A DNA stretch of 19,937 nucleotides from an uncultured Collinsella sp. (GTDB lineage Bacteria; Actinomycetota; Coriobacteriia; Coriobacteriales; Coriobacteriaceae). The notes under the pieces are model-generated. The model was not told the DNA's origin. It saw only the letters and a program-made list of their open reading frames with translations, and did no database searches. Shown here piece after piece: positions 14,687 to 19,937 of this stretch. The position numbers were made by a program, and so were the translations under genes. Within the stretch, counting starts at the first letter, position 1, and the number at the start of each line of letters is the position of its first letter. The stretch covers positions 1 through 19,937 of the forward strand of contig CABUVH010000018.1 in assembly GCA_902494935.1 (NCBI GenBank), given 5' to 3'.

Positions 14687-15055
14687 CTACAGGGTCTCGG
14701 GAGCGAGCGAGACGATCTTCATGTACTTCTTGTCACGAAGCTCGCGAGCGACGGGCCCGAAGATACGGGTGCCGACGGGCGAACCATCGTTGTTGATGAC
14801 AACGCAGGCGTTCTCATCAAAGCGAATGTAGGAGCCATCCTTGCGGCGGATCTCCTTAACGGTGCGAACGACGACGCAACGGACAACGTCCTTCTTCTTG
14901 ACGTTGGCGCCAGGGGTAGCCTCCTGGACAGCACCGATGAACACATCGCCGATGCCTGCATAACGACGCTTGGAACCGCCAAGCACCTTGATGCAGCGAA
15001 TCTTGCGAGCGCCGGAGTTGTCGGCGACGTTCAGCATGGTTTGCATCTGAATCAT
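14687..15055 (-). CDS. rplN: 50S ribosomal protein L14
   Basis: This 122-residue L14 is full length and typical ([56 protein letters not shown]). L14 binds 23S rRNA near the subunit interface. It is preceded by a 118-nt structured gap after rpsQ, which is where the S10 and spc operons meet in E. coli. A GGAGG site stands just before the ATG. Confidence 0.98.
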   Translation of the reverse strand: MIQMQTMLNVADNSGARKIRCIKVLGGSKRRYAGIGDVFIGAVQEATPGANVKKKDVVRCVVVRTVKEIRRKDGSYIRFDENACVVINNDGSPVGTRIFGPVARELRDKKYMKIVSLAPETL

Positions 15056-15173
15056 GGTAGATGTTCCTCCGAACTAAGAACCGAAGAGAGGTGCGCAGCC
15101 TTTAGACGGCCTGTGGTATGCAAACCAGGCATACGCACATCTTCGGAAACGTACAAGTCGTAAGAGCGACTGC
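15056..15173 (-). promoter_or_regulatory. Structured rpsQ-rplN intergenic element
   Basis: Nested complementary segments are CCGAAGA (15081-15087) with TCTTCGG (15140-15146), GTGCG (15091-15095) with CGCAC (15134-15138), GTATGC (15116-15121) with GCATAC (15129-15134) and GCC (15098-15100) with GGC (15108-15110). Together they make a closed multi-branched fold of 66 nt. A small hairpin AGTCG/CGACT (15156-15160, 15167-15171) lies next to the rpsQ stop. No T-run follows, so it is not a standard terminator. Confidence 0.55.
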
Positions 15174-15434
15174 TTATTTAGCGCGCTCGACGACCTCGAT
15201 GAGGCGCCAACGCTTCATCTTGGACATAGGACGGGTCTCCATAACGCGGACGGTATCGCCCACGCCAGCCGTGCACTCCTCGTCGTGAGCGTGCAGCTTC
15301 TTGGAGCTGGTCATCATCTTGCCGTACTTGGGGTGACGCTTGCGCTCGGTGATGGTGACGACAATGGTCTTGGCACCGGAGACGGAGGTAACGACACCCG
15401 TACGGACCTTACGCGAGTTACGCGAATCAGTCAT
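15174..15434 (-). CDS. rpsQ: 30S ribosomal protein S17
   Basis: This 86-residue S17 shows RKVRTGVVTSVSGAKTIVVTI, RKRHPKYGKMM, KLHAHDE and the GDTVRVMETRPMSKMKRWRLIEVVE end, all standard for S17, a primary binder of 16S rRNA. It starts 16 nt after rpmC with AAGGAGAG upstream. It is the last gene before the structured gap that precedes rplN. Confidence 0.98.
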   Translation of the reverse strand: MTDSRNSRKVRTGVVTSVSGAKTIVVTITERKRHPKYGKMMTSSKKLHAHDEECTAGVGDTVRVMETRPMSKMKRWRLIEVVERAK

Positions 15435-15450
15435 GTTCTCTCCTTAGGTC

Positions 15451-15666
15451 CTACTCGGCGACAGCGGACTTCTCCGCTGCGATCTCGCGGGCGCGCTGCT
15501 CCGTGAGGACGCGAGCAATGTCCTTCTTCACGGTGTTGACGCGAGCGGTGTTGTCCAGCTGGCTGGTGGCCATCTGGAAACGAAGGTTAAAGAGCTCGGC
15601 GCGCATTTCCTTCAGCTTCTCAACGAGCTGAGCGTCCGAGAGCTCACGAATCTCTGCGGGCTTCAT
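15451..15666 (-). CDS. rpmC: 50S ribosomal protein L29
   Basis: This 71-residue L29 has the helical hairpin pattern [31 protein letters not shown] and NTARVNTVKKDIARVLT. L29 sits at the peptide exit tunnel. Its ATG overlaps the rplP stop by one base (TAATG), so translation is coupled. The C terminus is slightly extended and charged. Confidence 0.97.
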   Translation of the reverse strand: MKPAEIRELSDAQLVEKLKEMRAELFNLRFQMATSQLDNTARVNTVKKDIARVLTEQRAREIAAEKSAVAE

Positions 15667-16169
15667 TAGTTCTCCTCCTTGGCGGCGGCGGCGTCCTCAG
15701 CAGCCCACTTGGCCTCGAGAGCGGCCTCCTCAGCCATCTCCTTCTCGATGCGCTGCTCAGCGTTCTTAGCAGCAACAATCTTGGTCTTGATGGGAAGCTT
15801 GTGCTGTGCAAGACGCAGAGCCTCGCGAGCGACCTCCTCGGGCACGCCCTTGACCTCGAACATGATGCGGCCGGGCTTGACGACGGCCACCCACTCCTCG
15901 GGGTTACCCTTACCAGAACCCATGCGAGTCTCGGCAGGCTTCTTGGTGATGGGCTTATCGGGGAAGATCGTGATGTAGACACGACCGCCACGCTTCATGT
16001 AGCGGGTCATGGCAATACGAGCGGCCTCGATCTGACGGTTGGTGATCCAATGGGCCTCGAGAGCCTGGATACCAAACTCGCCGAAATGCAGCTCGGTATT
16101 ACCCTTGGCCTGGCCCTTCATGGAGCCACGCTGCACCTTGCGGTGAAGAATACGCTTAGGGGCAAGCAC
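15666..16169 (-). CDS. rplP: 50S ribosomal protein L16 with acidic C-terminal extension
   Basis: This L16 starts [19 protein letters not shown] (GTG codon overlapping the rpsC stop as TAGTG) and contains [20 protein letters not shown], the loop near the tRNA sites. At 167 residues it is about 30 longer than E. coli L16 (136). Residues about 138-167 are an Ala/Glu/Lys-rich, probably helical tail. L16 helps form the peptidyl transferase and A-site region. Confidence 0.97.
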   Translation of the reverse strand: MLAPKRILHRKVQRGSMKGQAKGNTELHFGEFGIQALEAHWITNRQIEAARIAMTRYMKRGGRVYITIFPDKPITKKPAETRMGSGKGNPEEWVAVVKPGRIMFEVKGVPEEVAREALRLAQHKLPIKTKIVAAKNAEQRIEKEMAEEAALEAKWAAEDAAAAKEEN

Positions 16170-16879
16170 TACTGACCCCTCCTCTCGGAGTTACGACGAC
16201 GAGGACGGGAAGAGCCCTCGAGTGCAGGGTTGGGAACAGGCTGGCCCGGGAGCTTCTCGCCTAGGTAGATCCAGACCTTCACGCCGCAAGCGCCCATAGT
16301 GGTGCTGGCGACAGCCGTGCCGTAGTCGATCTTGGCACGGAGGGTGTGCAGAGGCACGCGACCCTCGCGGTACCACTCACGACGGCCCATCTCGGCACCG
16401 CCGAGACGACCGGAGCACTGGATACGGATGCCCTTAGCGCCGGCCTTGCGGGCAGACTGGACAGCCTTGCGCATAGCGCGACGGAAGGCAACGCGGCCCT
16501 CGAGCTGCTCGGCGATAGACTGAGCAACGAGGTTGGCGTCGAGCTCGGGGCGCTTGACCTCGACAACGTCGACGGAGAGCTGGCCCTTGGAGACGCCAGC
16601 GACCTTCTCGAGCTCGGTACGGAGAGTATCGATCTCGGCACCCTTCTTACCGATGACAACGCCGGGGCGAGCGGTGAGGATGATGACCTTCACCTTGTCG
16701 CCAGCGCGCTCGATCTCGACGCGGGAGACAGCTGCGCGGGAAAGACGCTTCTCGAGGTACTTGCGAATCTCGAGATCGTTACCGAGGGTCTTAGCGTAAT
16801 CCTTCTCTGCGAACCAGCGGGAGCGCCAGTTCTCGGTAATGCCAAGACGGAAGCCGGTGGGGTAGACTTTCTGACCCAT
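16169..16879 (-). CDS. rpsC: 30S ribosomal protein S3
   Basis: This 236-residue S3 has the [14 protein letters not shown] start, a KH-domain loop GVVIGKKG near 75-82, and [31 protein letters not shown]. It ends with a basic tail [15 protein letters not shown]3 forms part of the mRNA entry channel. It lies 6 nt after rplV, and its stop overlaps the rplP start. Confidence 0.98.
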   Translation of the reverse strand: MGQKVYPTGFRLGITENWRSRWFAEKDYAKTLGNDLEIRKYLEKRLSRAAVSRVEIERAGDKVKVIILTARPGVVIGKKGAEIDTLRTELEKVAGVSKGQLSVDVVEVKRPELDANLVAQSIAEQLEGRVAFRRAMRKAVQSARKAGAKGIRIQCSGRLGGAEMGRREWYREGRVPLHTLRAKIDYGTAVASTTMGACGVKVWIYLGEKLPGQPVPNPALEGSSRPRRRNSERRGQ

Positions 16880-16885
16880 ACAGCT

Positions 16886-17257
16886 TTACGCCTCCTTTCG
16901 AGGAGCAACGACGACGGTGATGTGGGAAGTACGCTTCAGAATGCGAGAAGCGGAACCCTTGGCGCGGGGACGGATGCGCTTAAGCGTCGGACCCTCGTCA
17001 ACATAGGCAGCGGCGACAACCAGGTTGTCGGCACGCAGACCGTTGTTGTTCTCGGCGTTCGCAACGGCGGAACGGAGAACCTTCTCGACATCCACGGCGA
17101 CGGCGCGGTCGCAGAAGTGGAGGATGTCGAAGGCCTGAGCGACAGGCTTGCGGCGGATCAGATCGACCACCAGGCGGGCCTTGCTGGGGGAAACACGCAC
17201 GTACTTAGCGACGGCGCGAACCTCGGTGGCCTCAGTTTCAATAGACTTAGTTGCCAT
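16886..17257 (-). CDS. rplV: 50S ribosomal protein L22
   Basis: This 123-residue L22 is identified by [32 protein letters not shown] and the exit-tunnel loop region [26 protein letters not shown]. The N terminus is about ten residues longer than in E. coli. It starts 14 nt after the rpsS stop. Confidence 0.98.
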   Translation of the reverse strand: MATKSIETEATEVRAVAKYVRVSPSKARLVVDLIRRKPVAQAFDILHFCDRAVAVDVEKVLRSAVANAENNNGLRADNLVVAAAYVDEGPTLKRIRPRAKGSASRILKRTSHITVVVAPRKEA

Positions 17258-17271
17258 TTACGGTTAACCCC

Positions 17272-17532
17272 CTATTTGGCCTTGTGGCCACGGAACGTAC
17301 GAGTCGGCGCGAACTCGCCGAGCTTGTGACCAACCATGGACTCGGTAACATACACGGGCACATGCTTGCGGCCGTCGTGGACGGCGATGGTGTGACCAAC
17401 CATCTCGGGGAAGATGGTGGACGCGCGGGACCAGGTCTTCACGACGTCCTTCTTGCCAGCCTCGTTCATCGCGGTGATACGCGAGAGAAGGCGAGTCTCC
17501 ACGAACGGGCCCTTTTTGAGACTTCTGCTCAT
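17272..17532 (-). CDS. rpsS: 30S ribosomal protein S19
   Basis: This 86-residue S19 reads [46 protein letters not shown] and [18 protein letters not shown], all diagnostic. S19 sits in the head of the small subunit with S13. AGGAG lies upstream of the ATG, 32 nt after the rplB stop. Confidence 0.98.
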   Translation of the reverse strand: MSRSLKKGPFVETRLLSRITAMNEAGKKDVVKTWSRASTIFPEMVGHTIAVHDGRKHVPVYVTESMVGHKLGEFAPTRTFRGHKAK

Positions 17533-17564
17533 AAGTGCTTTCTCCTAAAACTCGGTATCCGAAA

Positions 17565-18395
17565 TTACTTCTTACGGCGACGAATGATGTGCTGGTTCGA
17601 GACCTTCTTCTTCTTGCGCGTACGAAGGCCCTTCGTCGGCTTACCCCAGGGGGTAACGGAGGGACGACCAGAGGTGTGGTTCTTGCCCTCGCCACCGCCG
17701 TGCGGGTGGTCGACAGGGTTCATGACGGTACCGCGGACGGTCGGGCGCACGTTCATGTGACGCTTACGGCCGGCCTTGCCGATGACGATGTTGGAGTGAT
17801 CGGCGTTGCCGACCTCACCGACGGTGGCGCGGCAGGTAACGAGGATGCGGCGCATCTCGGAGGAAGGCATACGGACGATAGCGTACTTGCCCTCCTTACC
17901 CATCAGCTGGCAGGAGTTACCGGCGGAACGGGCGATAGCAGCGCCCTTGCCCGGCTGGAACTCGACGGCGTGGATGAGCGTACCGACGGGGATGTCGGCG
18001 AGGGGCAGAGCGTTGCCCGGCTTGATGTCGGCGTCAGAACCGGACATGATGGTCTGACCGACCTCGAGGCCCTTGGGGGCCAGGATGTAGCGCTTCTCAC
18101 CGTCAGCGTAGTGCAGCAGAGCGATGCGAGCGGAACGGTTCGGATCGTACTCGATCGTGGCAACCTTGGCGGGCACGCCGTCCTTGTTGCGCTTGAAGTC
18201 GATCACGCGGTAACGACGCTTCACGCCGCCGCCCTGGTGGCGGGTGGTGATGCGGCCGTTGTTGTTACGACCGGCCTTCTTGGGCAGGGGCTCGAGAAGA
18301 GACTTCTCGGGCTTGGTGCAGGTGATCTCGGAGAAATCGGAGATCGTCTGCCAACGCCTACCAGCGGAGGTCGGCTTAAGGTGCTTTACAGCCAT
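17565..18395 (-). CDS. rplB: 50S ribosomal protein L2
   Basis: This 276-residue L2 has the usual length, with the [16 protein letters not shown] segment near 55-68 and the conserved [13 protein letters not shown] and [13 protein letters not shown] near the C terminus. L2 supports subunit joining and the peptidyl transferase centre. ATG at 18395 has GAAAGGG upstream; a longer open frame to 18470 would overlap the structured leader and is not needed. Confidence 0.98.
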   Translation of the reverse strand: MAVKHLKPTSAGRRWQTISDFSEITCTKPEKSLLEPLPKKAGRNNNGRITTRHQGGGVKRRYRVIDFKRNKDGVPAKVATIEYDPNRSARIALLHYADGEKRYILAPKGLEVGQTIMSGSDADIKPGNALPLADIPVGTLIHAVEFQPGKGAAIARSAGNSCQLMGKEGKYAIVRMPSSEMRRILVTCRATVGEVGNADHSNIVIGKAGRKRHMNVRPTVRGTVMNPVDHPHGGGEGKNHTSGRPSVTPWGKPTKGLRTRKKKKVSNQHIIRRRKK

Positions 18396-18574
18396 TACAA
18401 TCCCTTTCAATAGGAATCCGTTAGCCATCGCAGACAGGGATTCGAGGTTCTGCCTCGGGTGCGATGACACCGGACGTATACACGGTTCCGGGCGTGTCCA
18501 TTTTATACGCCCAAAACCTTGAGCTCTCGCCTCCCCTATTTGGGAGGCATGAGCTCACTCAACAGCAGCGAGTC
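18396..18574 (-). promoter_or_regulatory. Highly structured rplW-rplB intergenic element
   Basis: Four consecutive hairpins fill this 179-nt gap. H1: GAGCTC + GCCTCCC (18521-18535) with GGGAGGC + GAGCTC (18542-18556). H2: GGGCGT (18490-18495) with ACGCCC (18507-18512). H3: CCGGA (18470-18474) with TCCGG (18487-18491), plus an inner CGT/ACG pair. H4: CATCGCA (18426-18432) with TGCGATG (18460-18466), plus inner CGAGG/CCTCG (18443-18447, 18453-18457). GAATCC (18414-18419) with GGATTC (18438-18443) is an alternative pairing next to the rplB ribosome binding site. On the minus strand H1 is followed within a few bases by TTTT, and a TATAAA box lies inside H2. Confidence 0.6.
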
Positions 18575-18862
18575 TTAGGCCTGGTTGCCAAAGACCTCGA
18601 TGGTGTCGCCCTCGGCCAGCGTGACGATGGCCTTCTTCCAAGAACGGGTCTTGCCGGCGACATAGCGCACGCGCTTGGTCTTGGGCTTGACCGTCAGGGT
18701 GTTCACGCGAACGACCTTGACGCCGAAGATCTCCTCGACAGCGTCCTTGATCTGATACTTGTTAGCATCCTTGGCGACCTCGAACGTGTACTTGTTCAGC
18801 TCCATGCCGGAGAAGGAACGCTCGGACACGATCGGACGGATGATGATCTCGTGGGCGGTCAT
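18575..18862 (-). CDS. rplW: 50S ribosomal protein L23
   Basis: This 95-residue L23 shows IIIRPIVSERSFSGMELNKYTFEVAKDANKYQIKDAVEEIFGVKVVRVNT and KTKRVRYVAGKTRSWKKAIVTL. L23 is at the exit tunnel and docks trigger factor and SRP. Its ATG directly abuts the rplD stop (TAAATG). Confidence 0.98.
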   Translation of the reverse strand: MTAHEIIIRPIVSERSFSGMELNKYTFEVAKDANKYQIKDAVEEIFGVKVVRVNTLTVKPKTKRVRYVAGKTRSWKKAIVTLAEGDTIEVFGNQA

Positions 18863-19489
18863 TTATGCAAGCACCTCCCCGAAGTGAGCGGCGATGTCGG
18901 CGGGCATCAGCACAGCGTTGTTGTTGACGAGATCGTAGGTGTTGGCCTCGTCGGCAGTGATGATGAACGTCTTGGGAATGTTGCGGAACGACAGGTAGGC
19001 GTTGACGTCCTCATCGCGAACGATGATGGTCAGACGCTTGCCCTCAAGGCCGAGAGCCTTGAGCATGGCGACGGCAGCCTTGGTGGAAGGCTTCTCGAAG
19101 CCGTAGTCGTCGACGAGCACGAGCTCGCCATCGGCCAGCTTGGCGGACAGCGCGGAGCGCATAGCCAGCTTGACCTCCTTGTTGTTCATACGCTTAGCGT
19201 AAGAACGGGGCTTGGGGGCGAAGACAACGCCACCGTGACGCCACTGGGCAGCACGGATGGAACCCTGGCGGGCACGGCCGGTGCCCTTCTGACGCCAAGG
19301 CTTCTTGCCGCCACCGGAAACCTCAGAGCGGCCCTTAGCGGACTGGGTGCCCTGACGCCAAGAGGCCATCTGGCACTTGACGATGTGGTGCATAACGTGG
19401 ATGTTCGGCTCGATGCCGTACACCTCAGCGGCGAGCTCGGCCTCGGCGACCTTCTTGCCCTCGCTGTTCTTTACTTCAAACTTTGCCAT
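18863..19489 (-). CDS. rplD: 50S ribosomal protein L4
   Basis: This 208-residue L4 contains the tunnel loop region KGRSEVSGGGKKPWRQKGTGRARQGSIRAAQWRHGGVVFAPKPRSY, which is diagnostic. In E. coli L4 represses its own S10 operon through the mRNA leader; that leader would lie right of this window. AAGGAG stands before the ATG, 46 nt after rplC. Confidence 0.98.
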   Translation of the reverse strand: MAKFEVKNSEGKKVAEAELAAEVYGIEPNIHVMHHIVKCQMASWRQGTQSAKGRSEVSGGGKKPWRQKGTGRARQGSIRAAQWRHGGVVFAPKPRSYAKRMNNKEVKLAMRSALSAKLADGELVLVDDYGFEKPSTKAAVAMLKALGLEGKRLTIIVRDEDVNAYLSFRNIPKTFIITADEANTYDLVNNNAVLMPADIAAHFGEVLA

Positions 19490-19535
19490 TTAAGTGTTCT
19501 CCTTGGTATGACGCTGGGCTAAATGGGCTGGGCCC

Positions 19536-19937
19536 TTAGGCCATACGGATGGCGACGAGACCATTCTTGGCACCCGGGACAGCGCCCTTGACCAAGATGA
19601 GGTTCTGCTCGGCATCGATGCGGACAACGGAAAGGTTCTTGACGGTAACGCGCTCGTTACCCATGTGACCGGCCATCTTGACGCCCTTGAGGACGCGCGC
19701 AGGATAGGCGCACTGACCGATAGAACCGGGGTGACGCTGGAAGTGAGAACCATGCGTCATAGGACCGCGGCGCTGACCCCAGCGCTTGATGCGACCCTGG
19801 AAGCCCTTACCCTTGGAGGTACCGATGACGTCGACCTTCTCGACATCAGCGAAATCAGCGACGGTGACGACCTCGCCGACCTTGTGCTCCTCGCCGTTCT
19901 CGACGCGGACCTCACGAAGGAAACGGACAGGCTCGAC
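19536..19937 (-). CDS. rplC: 50S ribosomal protein L3 (C-terminal part)
   Basis: The open frame runs off the right edge. The 133 visible residues include [33 protein letters not shown] and [22 protein letters not shown], diagnostic of bacterial L3 (about 209 residues in E. coli). The gene's start and rpsJ are outside the window. The apparent Met at 19760 is internal (GPMTHGS), not a start. Confidence 0.97.
   Translation of the reverse strand, partial: VEPVRFLREVRVENGEEHKVGEVVTVADFADVEKVDVIGTSKGKGFQGRIKRWGQRRGPMTHGSHFQRHPGSIGQCAYPARVLKGVKMAGHMGNERVTVKNLSVVRIDAEQNLILVKGAVPGAKNGLVAIRMA

Noticed and set aside
15081..15146. tRNA gene on the minus strand, suggested by a 7-bp closing stem
   Set aside because: There is no T-loop GTTCGAATC-type sequence, no D-loop or anticodon arm geometry, and the length is only 66 nt.
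18421..18501. A 26-codon open frame in the rplW-rplB gap that could be a leader peptide
   Set aside because: No ribosome binding site precedes its ATG and it runs through hairpins H2-H4; structure explains the region better.

Overview
The window looks like a chromosomal segment of a high-GC anaerobe of the class Coriobacteriia, most likely Collinsella or a close relative. The basis is the GC-rich coding sequence, the style of the encoded proteins, an anaerobic purine-degradation cluster, and intergenic repeats with a TGGGGAC core that I associate with this group. The genus is inferred; nothing in the window (no rRNA, for example) fixes it.

Left third (1-7737). A minus-strand operon reads right to left: an NCS2 xanthine/uracil-type permease, an SsnA-type amidohydrolase, a YgfK-type iron-sulfur flavoprotein and a four-cluster RnfB-like ferredoxin. 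The start codon of a further gene lies at the left edge. This is the core of the anaerobic purine / selenium-dependent molybdenum hydroxylase cluster. A purine is imported, deaminated or hydrolysed by amidohydrolases, and electrons pass through YgfK and the ferredoxin. Divergent from it is a YheO/DauR-type PAS plus helix-turn-helix regulator, the obvious candidate controller. A good minus-strand promoter carries a Fur-box-like sequence in its spacer.

Middle (7738-11702). There is a minus-strand ridA with a long hairpin in its leader. Then comes a plus-strand pair, a U32-family peptidase/RNA hydroxylation-type protein and a RluA-type pseudouridine synthase, ending in a terminator. From 11733 to 11950, between convergent genes, lie three tandem 57-bp palindromic units with the same 16-25-16 architecture. 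This is the most distinctive unexplained structure in the window.

Right part (11951-14343). A two-gene minus-strand operon encodes a Gfo/Idh/MocA oxidoreductase and a DeoR-family repressor. Upstream of it are an 18-bp perfect palindrome and helically phased ATTTGC motifs, a likely operator. Beyond that are twin hairpins with compensatory arm changes and a very strong terminator.

Right end (14368-19937). The S10 ribosomal protein operon runs on the minus strand: rplC (partial), rplD, rplW, rplB, rpsS, rplV, rpsC, rplP, rpmC, rpsQ, rplN, rplX. It then stops at a terminator instead of continuing with rplE and the rest of the spc operon. Two gaps in it, rplW-rplB (179 nt) and rpsQ-rplN (118 nt), are full of nested inverted repeats and may be regulatory RNA elements.
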